A stretch of 64,000 bases of DNA from assembly GCA_949031345.1 (NCBI GenBank), contig CARNVA010000004.1, positions 1 to 64,000 on the forward strand, given 5' to 3'. A model generated the notes under the pieces. That model worked only from the letters and a program-made list of their open reading frames with translations. It made no database searches and had not been told where the DNA came from. Made by a program: the position numbers and the translations under genes. Source of the DNA: an uncultured Eubacteriales bacterium (GTDB lineage Bacteria > Bacillota > Clostridia > Christensenellales > UBA1242). Positions 15,563 to 23,412 of this stretch are shown here, in pieces (the first letter of the stretch is position 1; the number at the start of each line of letters is the position of its first letter).

Positions 15563-17835
15563 AAGATTTTTACCACTAGCACAGTCATATCATCAACTGC
15601 AAAACCGCTGTTTGCCGCCAGTGCCCTTTCAAGAATTTGGTCTGCATATTCTTGAGGATTTTGACCTTTGACAGAAAGCAGAAAATCTTTAAATTCCCCG
15701 TCACTGCCAAAGGCGTCATTTATGCCATCAGAGCAGAGAATTATGTAGTCTTGATTATTTAAGACCAGCTTTTTTGTGACCGCCTTTGCATTGTCTAAAA
15801 TACCAATAGGAAGAGAATTGCACTCCACGATTTCGCAGCCTTCCTCGCCACGAATATATGAGCTTGCTGCACCCATTTTTATAAAATCACCTATTCCATC
15901 TTTTAAATCAACAATGCAAATATCCATGCTCGAAAAAATATCATTACCTTCCAAATTCATAAGTTTATTGACAGAAGAAAGAATGATTTCACTTTCAAAT
16001 CCTGCCTTATAAAAATTTTCAATCAATCCAATTGCCGTCTCAGCCTTCTTTCCAGCAACCTCACCACTGCCCATTCCGTCGCAAATGGCAAAGATAAATC
16101 TGTCTCCGTCAAGCCTCTCAATCGAGTGCCGATCACCTGAAACTGAGCCGCCGCTCTTGGTCATGCTTGCCAATCCAAATATACAATCAAAGCGTGGCGC
16201 CGTTTTTAAGTTGACCGCAACAAGCCCAGCCTTTTCGGTTGGATAAACATCATTTATCACCATTTTGTTGCCACAAATTTTTGAGGTAATGCCCTGAAGT
16301 TTAAGTTTATTGACATCTTCCTCCCTTACCACAAGAGTTGCCATAAAGGTGCGCGCATCTCTTTCATAAACTACCGCATCACTGCAGATAATGTTATTTG
16401 ATGAAAGCTCATCTATAAGCCGCTGTTCTCTAGCACCGTCAAGACTTATCATGGTGTCAACTTCACCCGCAAGCGACTTCATTAAAAGAGAAATCCCCTC
16501 AAGCTGGTCTGAAATAAGAAGTTTGCTGGTATCAATGTTTCCGACAAGTTGACTGTAATTTTTATATTGACTGGTCAGCGTGTTGACCTCTGAAATAAGC
16601 CGCCCCGCCTGAGAACACCTTGATGAAAGATAGCTTGGAAGATCTAGTAAAGTTATCTTCCCTCTCGCAAACGCAATCGAAACAAGATTGATAAAAATCT
16701 TGCGTGTATCTTCACTGAAGGTGCGGTGACAATGCTTGTGTTCTGGACAATTCTTGCAAATAGAGCTTTTAAGCTCTTCATAAAGCATTTCTTTAATTTC
16801 GTCCTCACTTGCCTCTTTTTTGATGAGACTGCGAAAGACAGCATTCATATCATAAAACACTTCACCCAGCCTGTTAAGCCGCCTTTGCATAAGGTCACGA
16901 TTTCGATTTAACAGACATTTAACGCCACTTCGTTCGCTGCCAGTTGACAATAGAAGAGATAGTGACTGATAAAAGTTTTTAGGGATGGCCAAAAATATAA
17001 TTGCAGCAATTGGCACTGGTAAAAAGGAAGCAACGCTGAAGCCATAATATAGGTCGAAATAAAAAATTATCAACACCTCGCTTAAAAGAAGAGCCATTGC
17101 TGAAAAAATTCTATTTGAAAACTTAAAAGCTATTATAGCCAACGCCCAAATGATAAAAGGCGTCATAAAAATTGGATTATTTCCACTTATAAGAGAGCCA
17201 AGCCCCATCAAAGCAGCAAAAATCATCGTTCTTCCACTGCTCGTCACCTGTGAAATGGCAAGCAAACAAAACGCAACAAAGAGTTTAAGAAAAGAAAAGC
17301 CAAAAAAGTTGCAACTTGTCAGCCCACTTGCCACACTCATGAGAATTATCCCCCCTGCGATAACCTCAGGAAGTGTCATCTTATAAGAAAATCCCCGCCT
17401 TAAAAGAGACTCAAACACAAAAACTGACAGATAAAGATAGACAAGCCCTACCACTATTGAAAGGACTATATAATATATTTGCATTCCGCTTAAGGCAGAA
17501 AATACAACAAAAGAGAGCTGACTTAACCCTGCAAAAATAAAAAGCTCCCATTTAAACATCGGCTTTTTGATGGCGATATGCACATAATAAGGCAATACTA
17601 AAAGCAACACTGTCACCACAGTCGAGATTATGCCTTCAAAGGAATAATTGTTTGCAATGCAACCTATTAAATATGCCGGAGCAAGCAACCACACTTTTTG
17701 ATTTGCCCAAGCAAGCGCAAAAAGCATAGCAAAAGCAAAAGGATAAATTTCGCCGTTCACACCAGCCCTTGACAAAACAAAGAAAAGCAGCATAAATGCC
17801 AAGAATTTTATTACATAGTTTAATTTGGATTTCAT
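15559..17835 (-). CDS. spoIIE: Stage II sporulation protein E, serine phosphatase
   Basis: Membrane phosphatase that dephosphorylates the anti-anti-sigma factor SpoIIAA and so releases sigma-F in the forespore. Residues ~10-320 hold many membrane helices. A Cys-rich patch CKNCPEHKHCHRTF lies near residue 360. The C-terminal PP2C domain has the metal ligands in CDGMGSG, CSDGINDAF and DDMTVLVV. The start at ATG 17835 (758 residues) is preferred to an upstream GTG. No SD is visible; TATAAT ends 6 nt before the ATG, suggesting a leaderless mRNA. Confidence 0.95.
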   Translation of the reverse strand: MKSKLNYVIKFLAFMLLFFVLSRAGVNGEIYPFAFAMLFALAWANQKVWLLAPAYLIGCIANNYSFEGIISTVVTVLLLVLPYYVHIAIKKPMFKWELFIFAGLSQLSFVVFSALSGMQIYYIVLSIVVGLVYLYLSVFVFESLLRRGFSYKMTLPEVIAGGIILMSVASGLTSCNFFGFSFLKLFVAFCLLAISQVTSSGRTMIFAALMGLGSLISGNNPIFMTPFIIWALAIIAFKFSNRIFSAMALLLSEVLIIFYFDLYYGFSVASFLPVPIAAIIFLAIPKNFYQSLSLLLSTGSERSGVKCLLNRNRDLMQRRLNRLGEVFYDMNAVFRSLIKKEASEDEIKEMLYEELKSSICKNCPEHKHCHRTFSEDTRKIFINLVSIAFARGKITLLDLPSYLSSRCSQAGRLISEVNTLTSQYKNYSQLVGNIDTSKLLISDQLEGISLLMKSLAGEVDTMISLDGAREQRLIDELSSNNIICSDAVVYERDARTFMATLVVREEDVNKLKLQGITSKICGNKMVINDVYPTEKAGLVAVNLKTAPRFDCIFGLASMTKSGGSVSGDRHSIERLDGDRFIFAICDGMGSGEVAGKKAETAIGLIENFYKAGFESEIILSSVNKLMNLEGNDIFSSMDICIVDLKDGIGDFIKMGAASSYIRGEEGCEIVECNSLPIGILDNAKAVTKKLVLNNQDYIILCSDGINDAFGSDGEFKDFLLSVKGQNPQEYADQILERALAANSGFAVDDMTVLVVKIF

Positions 17836-17841
17836 AAAAAA

Positions 17842-17870
17842 ATTATAAAACACATGTCGTCATTCGTCAT
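17842..17870 (-). promoter_or_regulatory. spoIIE promoter with candidate Spo0A box
   Basis: On the minus strand TATAAT (17847-17842) lies 17 bp from a weak -35, ATGACG. That -35 overlaps TGACGAA (17869-17863), which fits the Spo0A-box consensus TGNCGAA. Known spoIIE promoters are Spo0A-activated sigma-A promoters with poor -35 elements, so the arrangement fits. Confidence 0.5.
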
Positions 17871-18010
17871 TATATATTCTTGTCAATATTTGCCGAAAAA
17901 GGTTTTTTAAAATGTTTTTAAGTTGAAATTCGCTTGTCTTTTTCATTTCTGCACTTTTCAAACGATTTTTAAACTTAAAACCCCTTCAAAAAGTTTTTAA
18001 GCAGTTTTTA

Positions 18011-18039
18011 TTGACTTTTTTGCCTTTTTGGGTTAAACT
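18011..18039 (+). promoter_or_regulatory. Promoter of the 18067 gene
   Basis: TTGACT (18011-18016), 17-bp spacer, TAAACT (18034-18039), 27 bp before the start codon. Confidence 0.55.
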
Positions 18040-18066
18040 AACTATGAAAGAATGGAGGGCAAACTA

Positions 18067-18594
18067 ATGGAAATTAAACACTATGCCAGCATAACAACAA
18101 ACAAAAATGTTGTACCCCAAAATAAGACAAAACAAGTTGATACAACAAATATACTCGACATAAAAATTCCAAAGTCTGCCTATCGCGTAGTTTTGTTTGA
18201 CAGAATTGTAAGTGAAATAGAATTTGGTGGCAAAAAAATGCCTGTTGCAACTAAAAGAATAAATCAAAAAATATATCATATTGGCAGATTTGAAACTCTT
18301 GAAAGTCTGACAAGAAAAGACCCTCTTTTTGTCACAATAGCCAAAGCTGACGGCTGCATTGGAATGGTGACTTCATACAATGGTGTTGAGACCTTGGTTT
18401 TTGAGGGTGAAGGAATAATCGACCCATTAAATAACGAGGATAAAATTACAAAAGAATGCAAAGTTATCGCAAACAAAGTCGATGCTGTTGCAAAAGCCTC
18501 AACCACCACCCCAAAACATATAACATCTATGAAAAAGACAGCAAAACAAACTCAAGCTGCCGCTGAAAAAGAAAACAAAAATATTCAAGCTTAA
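18067..18594 (+). CDS. Hypothetical protein, unknown function
   Basis: A 175-residue soluble protein. Residues ~1-120 look folded (beta-rich, KIPKSAYRVVLFDRIVSEIEF, then DPLFVTIAKADGCIGMVTSY). The C-terminus is a low-complexity Thr/Lys/Ala tail (ASTTTPKHITSMKKTAKQTQ). ATG 18067 has GGAGGG 8 nt upstream; the ATG at 18052 sits on that site and has none. It is a single-gene unit with its own promoter and a shared terminator. I do not recognise the family. Confidence 0.75.
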   Translation: MEIKHYASITTNKNVVPQNKTKQVDTTNILDIKIPKSAYRVVLFDRIVSEIEFGGKKMPVATKRINQKIYHIGRFETLESLTRKDPLFVTIAKADGCIGMVTSYNGVETLVFEGEGIIDPLNNEDKITKECKVIANKVDAVAKASTTTPKHITSMKKTAKQTQAAAEKENKNIQA

Positions 18595-18612
18595 TCAGAC
18601 AAAAATTGAATT

Positions 18613-18641
18613 AAAAAAAGACTGCATTATGCAGTCTTTTT
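18613..18641. terminator. Bidirectional terminator
   Basis: AAAAGACTGCA and TGCAGTCTTTT with a 4-nt loop, between convergent genes. Confidence 0.9.
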
Positions 18642-18643
18642 GT

Positions 18644-19207
18644 TTAAACTCTTTTGACCTTATCAATAAATGCAGATATGGTCGCAACAGTCTTATCAAG
18701 GTCAATGTTTTCAACTACAAGGTCATAGCGATCTTTATAAGAACGCTCCATCTCACTTCTTGAAAGCCTTATCTCAATGTCTTCAGGGCTGTCTCCTCTT
18801 TTTAAAAGTCGCTCTCTTAAAACATCGTTTGGTGCATCTAAAAATATCGAAATAAGCCCACATTTGTCAGCGAAAAATTTTTTCAAATTGACAACGCCCT
18901 TGACATCAATATCACGAATATAGTCATTCTTAACATCCTCTGCCGCAAACTGAAGTCTTTCTAAATTTGTGCCATAAAAATGCCCATGCACATCTTCATA
19001 CTCAAAAAATAAACCGTCCTCAATGCCCTTTTTAAACTCCTCGTCAGAATAATAAATATATGTATTAAACTGACTGTCACTCTCTCTTGGCGGACGCGTC
19101 GTGCAAGAAGAGCGCTCCAAAACTTTTAAATTTTCTCTTTTTTTGACAAGCTCGTTGATAACAGTGTTTTTTCCGCTCGATGAAACACCACTAAAAGCAA
19201 TAAACAT
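18644..19207 (-). CDS. gmk: Guanylate kinase
   Basis: Phosphorylates GMP to GDP using ATP. The P-loop is GVSSSGKNTVINEL at the N-terminus, followed by the GMP-binding RSSCTTRPPRESD, the YIYYSDEEF and DGLFFEYEDVHGHFYGT segments, and DIDVKGVVNL. It has 187 residues, near the family length (~200). SD GGAG lies 8 nt before the ATG. Confidence 0.9.
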   Translation of the reverse strand: MFIAFSGVSSSGKNTVINELVKKRENLKVLERSSCTTRPPRESDSQFNTYIYYSDEEFKKGIEDGLFFEYEDVHGHFYGTNLERLQFAAEDVKNDYIRDIDVKGVVNLKKFFADKCGLISIFLDAPNDVLRERLLKRGDSPEDIEIRLSRSEMERSYKDRYDLVVENIDLDKTVATISAFIDKVKRV

Positions 19208-19280
19208 ACTTTCTCTCCATGAAAGTATAGTACAATTAAATCAAAAAAAAGTCAAACAAAATTTGTCTTAATAAAAACTT

Positions 19281-19305
19281 AAAAGAAGGCAGCTGCCTCC
19301 TTTTT
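19281..19305 (-). terminator. Terminator after cwlD
   Basis: Palindrome GGCAGCTGCC extended by AGAA/TTCT and a T-run on the minus strand. Confidence 0.75.
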
Positions 19306-19358
19306 ATCTAATAAGAACACCTTATACTAAAATTTTAAAAAAATCCCTATAAAAAGAA

Positions 19359-20054
19359 TCACATTTCAAAATAAGAGATTATCCCAGCCAAAATGCTGTA
19401 ACAAAACTTTTCACAATATTTTTCGCTTACAAGCAACTTTTCTTCTTTAGGACTTGACAAAAAGCCACACTCAATAAGTATTGCTGGCATCTTAGCCGTA
19501 TTGATGACATAATAGTCCCCCACGCTTACATAATCTCTTGCACTCGAGAAAGATTTGCATATATTCAATTGCACACTTTTGGCAAGGTCAAACCCACTTT
19601 CACTGCCCTTCGCATAAAAGACAGCTGCACCCTCACAAGAAGGTAGCGGAAAAGAATTCATGTGAATGCTGACCATTAAATCGGCACCACTTCCATTGAT
19701 AATTTGCTTTCGTCTCTCCATTTCACTCTTTTTCTTGTTTGAAGCGTTTTCATCATAAAGCCCTTTCATGTCATTGCGAGTGAGAGTAGCTTTTATTCCA
19801 AAATCGCCAGCAAGCTCGGCAAGCTTTTTAGCATAAGTAAGATTAAGCTCACTTTCAGTCACCCCAGTGCTAACCCCAATCGCTCCGCCATCCCTGCCAC
19901 CATGCCCGACATCAATAACAATGCTGTGCTTATACTTAGGAATTGCAGCCGCTTTGACAGAATAAAAAGCTCCGCAAAAAACACCAACGCATAAAAAACA
20001 CAAGAAAATAGCAATAATAGTCTTCTTTTTTATAGTCAAAAATTTAAGTTTCAT
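19359..20054 (-). CDS. cwlD: N-acetylmuramoyl-L-alanine amidase, CwlD-like
   Basis: Zinc amidase (amidase_3) that trims muramic acid side chains. In spore formers CwlD starts muramic-lactam synthesis in the cortex. It has an N-terminal membrane/signal segment (residues ~10-32) and the zinc ligands in IVIDVGHGGRDGG, ESELNL and SIHMNSF, with the catalytic Glu in PAILIECGFLS. It is 231 residues from ATG 20054, about the size of CwlD (~237). A longer start at 20195 lacks support. The specific CwlD role is inferred from length, single domain and spore context. Confidence 0.85.
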   Translation of the reverse strand: MKLKFLTIKKKTIIAIFLCFLCVGVFCGAFYSVKAAAIPKYKHSIVIDVGHGGRDGGAIGVSTGVTESELNLTYAKKLAELAGDFGIKATLTRNDMKGLYDENASNKKKSEMERRKQIINGSGADLMVSIHMNSFPLPSCEGAAVFYAKGSESGFDLAKSVQLNICKSFSSARDYVSVGDYYVINTAKMPAILIECGFLSSPKEEKLLVSEKYCEKFCYSILAGIISYFEM

Positions 20055-20177
20055 CAAGATATTGTATTTGACAAATTTTGCAATTATCACAAATTTTGTC
20101 AGTAAGACTTGAAAAAATAAAATTTCGCATGTTAACATCTTCGCATAATCAACATTTAAAAATATGAGGAGAATAAA

Positions 20178-20915
20178 ATGATTAAAAACGAACAACTAAG
20201 TTTGCTATTTTCTACTTTAGATAATGAAACAGATTACGAAGAAGAAAAGCGAAAAAAGAAACAAAAACTTGTGCGAAATGAGTTTGAAAAAATTGGTAAA
20301 TATGGAATGCCACTTATTAAAAAACAAAACATTGATTTAGATAAAATTGAACTTCTAAGTTTTTTAAAAACAAAGCCTAATGATTTAAATAACAAGCAAA
20401 AAACTATACACTTTTTTACTTATGATTGGAATTTTGAATCTGTATATGAAAAAGCAGAGCAAAGTCTAGAAAAATTGGATCAATACTATGCCCTGCTAAC
20501 ACCTGAATTTAGCACATATAAAGATATGCCACTTGCAAGACAGATTGATAGTGTATTTAAAAATCGCTGGTGTGGTGCATTTTGGCAAAAACAAGGAATG
20601 CTTGTAATCCCAACAATTTCTTGGGGCTCTTATGATTGCTTTGATTTCTTCTGTGATGGCGTTGAAAAAGGCTCTGTAGTAGCAGTTTCAACTTATACAA
20701 GAGAAGATAATAAAAAAGGATTTATGGAAGGTTATGAAATAATGATGAAAAAAATAAATCCAAGCGCAATAATCTGTTATGGCACCCCTTTTGAAGAAAT
20801 GACAGGTAATATTAAAGCAATTGACCCATTCAATAGTGAAGAACTTATTAAAAAAATAGGATTTGAAGAATTTACAAGAAAATATCTCGCTGGACAGTTA
20901 TATCCAGAAATTTAG
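20178..20915 (+). CDS. DUF4417-family protein
   Basis: A 245-residue protein whose C-terminal ~170 residues match DUF4417: IHFFTYDWNFESVYEKAE, LLTPEFSTYKDMPLARQIDSVFKNRWCGAFWQKQG, VIPTISWGSYDCFDFFCDGVEKGSVVAVST, and a late GTPFEEM. The function is unknown; the family is common on phages and plasmids. It heads an operon with the HNH-like gene 9 bp downstream and has a GAGGAG ribosome site. Confidence 0.85.
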   Translation: MIKNEQLSLLFSTLDNETDYEEEKRKKKQKLVRNEFEKIGKYGMPLIKKQNIDLDKIELLSFLKTKPNDLNNKQKTIHFFTYDWNFESVYEKAEQSLEKLDQYYALLTPEFSTYKDMPLARQIDSVFKNRWCGAFWQKQGMLVIPTISWGSYDCFDFFCDGVEKGSVVAVSTYTREDNKKGFMEGYEIMMKKINPSAIICYGTPFEEMTGNIKAIDPFNSEELIKKIGFEEFTRKYLAGQLYPEI

Positions 20916-20924
20916 GAGCTGACT

Positions 20925-21743
20925 ATGGAAGAATTAAAACTAACAATAAATATGCTACCAAAAGGTGCTTGGAATAATGACTTTAGCAAAACTTTATCAA
21001 AAAAGGATTGGGACAAACTTCGCGAGTTTGCATTAACAAGGGCAAATAACCAGTGTGAAATTTGCGGATATAAAACTGACGACCTTGATGTACATGAAGA
21101 ATGGGAATTTGATGTTAAAAAGAAAACACAAACATTGAAAAAAATTATTGCAATTTGCAGCCGATGCCACGGTGTCAAACATTTCAAAAATTCAGTACGA
21201 CTTGGCTTTGGCGAAGAAGCACAAAAGCATTTTTTGAAAGTAAACAACTGCTCTGAAATGCAATTTGCTTCACATCTAAACAAAGCTTTACTTGAATATG
21301 AAGAAAGAAACAAAATTTTTAGGTGGAAAATTATCGCAGATTTAGAAAATTTTGGTGGCAAAGATATTCAATTTAAACAAAACAACATTCCCCTAATTAA
21401 AAACCCTTATGAAAATGTGGAATGGGACATGCTCTCGTTCGAAGAAACGAAGAGCTTATTCGAAATAAAAAGAAATGACAACTTAATAGGCGCGCCGAAA
21501 ATTCTAAATGTTTATGTCGACAATTATCAAGGAATGATTTGTGTAAAATCATTATTCGCTGACAAAATTGAATGGTTTCTAGACGGAGAAAAAATAAAAA
21601 CCAAATATAATGTTATTGGATTGTTTACGACTCAAATTAAAATTAAAGACTTCACTGGAGCACGATTAAAATTTAAACTTACAGGCATAGGCGGAGAAGT
21701 AGTTTCAAAAACATTTGAAATCTTGCCTCTGGAGGTGCTATAA
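20925..21743 (+). CDS. HNH-like zinc protein
   Basis: A 272-residue protein with an HNH-type zinc module near residues 43-90: CEICGYKTDDLDVHEEWEF, then IIAICSRCHGVKH. Four cysteines and the histidines fit an HNH nuclease or a related zinc fold. The C-terminal half has no known domain, but beta-rich sequence (KIEWFLDGEKIKTKYNVIGLFTTQIKI) suggests a separate binding domain. It sits between DUF4417 and the toxin-tip-like gene, whose ATG overlaps its stop (TAATG). Nuclease activity is not certain. Confidence 0.7.
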   Translation: MEELKLTINMLPKGAWNNDFSKTLSKKDWDKLREFALTRANNQCEICGYKTDDLDVHEEWEFDVKKKTQTLKKIIAICSRCHGVKHFKNSVRLGFGEEAQKHFLKVNNCSEMQFASHLNKALLEYEERNKIFRWKIIADLENFGGKDIQFKQNNIPLIKNPYENVEWDMLSFEETKSLFEIKRNDNLIGAPKILNVYVDNYQGMICVKSLFADKIEWFLDGEKIKTKYNVIGLFTTQIKIKDFTGARLKFKLTGIGGEVVSKTFEILPLEVL

Positions 21744-22036
21744 TGGGAATGTGTAAACCAAGCGGTGGAATAAGCAATCAAACAGGAAGAGTTGGCTCTT
21801 TACCCAGAATATGGTTACCAAATAAAAGAATTGACCTTTATGACAAAAATGGTAATCTTCTCCAACAGGGATGGTATGGTCCAGATGGTAAAATAATATG
21901 GTATCGTGATTGGGCTCATGGCAGTGGAGAACATGAATGGCCTCATGACCATTCTGTTGATTGGGGAAACAACAAAAAACCAAGACCACCGTATGAAGGC
22001 CCTAATGGAGAAAAAACAAACCCTAGTTTTTGCTAA
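21743..22036 (+). CDS. Short toxin-tip-like protein (RIDLYDKNGNLLQQ type)
   Basis: A 97-residue protein. The core PNKRIDLYDKNGNLLQQGWYGPDG, then RDWAHGSGEHEWPHDHSVDW, resembles short C-terminal modules of polymorphic toxins and some phage head proteins that carry a YDKDG turn and a PH-x-H motif. It is translationally coupled to the HNH-like gene and followed 12 bp later by a probable immunity gene. A decayed second copy occurs at 22533-22690, also followed by a copy of the partner gene. The toxin role is inferred from this duplication pattern. Confidence 0.6.
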   Translation: MGMCKPSGGISNQTGRVGSLPRIWLPNKRIDLYDKNGNLLQQGWYGPDGKIIWYRDWAHGSGEHEWPHDHSVDWGNNKKPRPPYEGPNGEKTNPSFC

Positions 22037-22048
22037 AAGGAGAATAAT

Positions 22049-22504
22049 ATGAATATAGAAAAAAGCTACAAAAAATCATGTGAAGTATGTAAAAAAACAA
22101 TAAATGTTGATATTTACAAACAAGGAGAATGTCCTTATTGCGGATGGTGGAATTGTTTCTTAAACGAAGAAAACCCTGACAATATAGCAATGCCCAATTT
22201 AATTTCCCTAAATAAAGCTCGTCAACTTTATAGTGAAGGTAAACCTTTCGAACCAAACCTCGATGAATTTATTGAAGCATTGTTTAGTTATAGTGAAATG
22301 CAGTTTGAATATAAAGGGACATATTATGCAGTTGAATTGTTATTTGATAAAAATAAAGAAACTAAAATAAGTTTGTTTAATTCACAAACAAAAAAAGAAG
22401 ACATCTTTAATGATGACGAAGACTTTAAAAACAATGCAAATATTGATGGTAAACTTTTAAAAGATATTTGGGATGATACTACTGACAGATATTGGTTGCA
22501 ATAA
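22049..22504 (+). CDS. Cys-motif protein, candidate immunity protein (copy 1)
   Basis: A 151-residue protein with an N-terminal zinc-ribbon-like pair, CEVCK and CPYCGWW, then an acidic domain (NLISLNKARQLYSEGKPFEPNLDEFIEALFSYSEMQFEYKGT) ending DGKLLKDIWDDTTDRYWLQ. A paralogue follows at 22703. Each copy is preceded by a toxin-tip-like sequence and the ribosome site AAAAGGAG. This matches how immunity genes are arranged in polymorphic toxin loci; neutralising activity is untested. Confidence 0.65.
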   Translation: MNIEKSYKKSCEVCKKTINVDIYKQGECPYCGWWNCFLNEENPDNIAMPNLISLNKARQLYSEGKPFEPNLDEFIEALFSYSEMQFEYKGTYYAVELLFDKNKETKISLFNSQTKKEDIFNDDEDFKNNANIDGKLLKDIWDDTTDRYWLQ

Positions 22505-22532
22505 TTATATAAAAACCAACTAAAAATAACAC

Positions 22533-22690
22533 CCTGATGGTAAAGCCATTTGGAATAGAGATTGGTGACACTCCAATAAAGATGGAGTGACAAGTTTCCG
22601 CATGATCACCCTTGGGATTGGAACAAACCTCCATACAGATTTGCTTATGATGGGACAAATGGCACAAAAACAAATACAAATATTTGTTAA
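22533..22690 (+). pseudogene. Decayed second copy of the toxin-tip-like gene
   Basis: Frame 1 reads PDGKAIWNRDW, then TGA, then HSNKDG. After a frame change the sequence reads PHDHPWDWNKPPY and then YDGTNGTKTNTNIC up to TAA. Both halves align with residues ~46-97 of the 97-residue protein, and the last bases plus ribosome site (TAAAAGGAG) match too. It has lost its start and carries a stop and a frameshift, so it is a relic. Confidence 0.75.
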
Positions 22691-22702
22691 AAGGAGTAAA
22701 TT

Positions 22703-23170
22703 ATGGAAAATAAAAATATATACGATGAAATTTTTGACAAGTCTTGTTCAGTTTGTGGAAGAAAAATTAAAAAAGATGTTTATGATCAAGGAGATTGTCC
22801 ATTTTGTAAATGGAAAAATAATCATTTTGCGGATATCAATCCAAATACAGTTTTTTATCCAAACTTAATTTCTTTAAACAAAGCAAAGCAACTCTACAAA
22901 GCAGGTAAACCTTTTGAGCCCAACCTTGATGAATTTATTGAAGCTCTGTTTTTTTATAGTGAAACGCAGTTTGAATACAAAGGCACTTATTTTGCGGTTG
23001 AACTTGTTGGCAAAAATAAAGATGAGTTAAATATTCAACTTTACAATTCAAAAACAAAAGAAAGTCAAATATTTAAAACAAAAGATGACTTTAAAAACAA
23101 TGCAAAAGTTGATGGTAAACTTTTGAAAGATATTTGGGATGACACTACTGACAGATATTGGCTGCAATAA
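22703..23170 (+). CDS. Cys-motif protein, candidate immunity protein (copy 2)
   Basis: A 155-residue paralogue of the 22049 gene: CSVCGRKIKKDVYDQGDCPFCKW at the N-terminus and the same NLISLNKAKQLYKAGKPFEPNLDEFIEALF core and KLLKDIWDDTTDRYWLQ end. The middle (KNKDELNIQLYNSKTKESQ) has diverged most. It follows the decayed toxin tip, so it may be an orphan immunity gene kept against toxins of neighbouring cells. Confidence 0.65.
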   Translation: MENKNIYDEIFDKSCSVCGRKIKKDVYDQGDCPFCKWKNNHFADINPNTVFYPNLISLNKAKQLYKAGKPFEPNLDEFIEALFFYSETQFEYKGTYFAVELVGKNKDELNIQLYNSKTKESQIFKTKDDFKNNAKVDGKLLKDIWDDTTDRYWLQ

Positions 23171-23332
23171 ATTTAATTTAAAAAAATATCATTGCTAGAA
23201 TAATATACAAAAAATTGTAATATAAAAGATAACTCATAAAAAATCCAACAACATGTTTAAAAACTGCAATTGCCAAGATGCAACAATGGTTTAGAAATTC
23301 ACACTCAGATAAAAAATGTTTATAAATATATT

Positions 23333-23364
23333 AAAGCCTATCACAAAGGATGGGCTTTTTTTAT
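23333..23364 (+). terminator. Terminator of the accessory operon
   Basis: AAAGCCTATC and GGATGGGCTTT with one mismatch, followed by TTTTTT. The rest of the 23171-23412 gap shows nothing further. Confidence 0.7.
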
Positions 23365-23412
23365 TTGACTATTTTTCAAAATTATTTTAAACTCAATTGT
23401 AGGAGGAATTTT

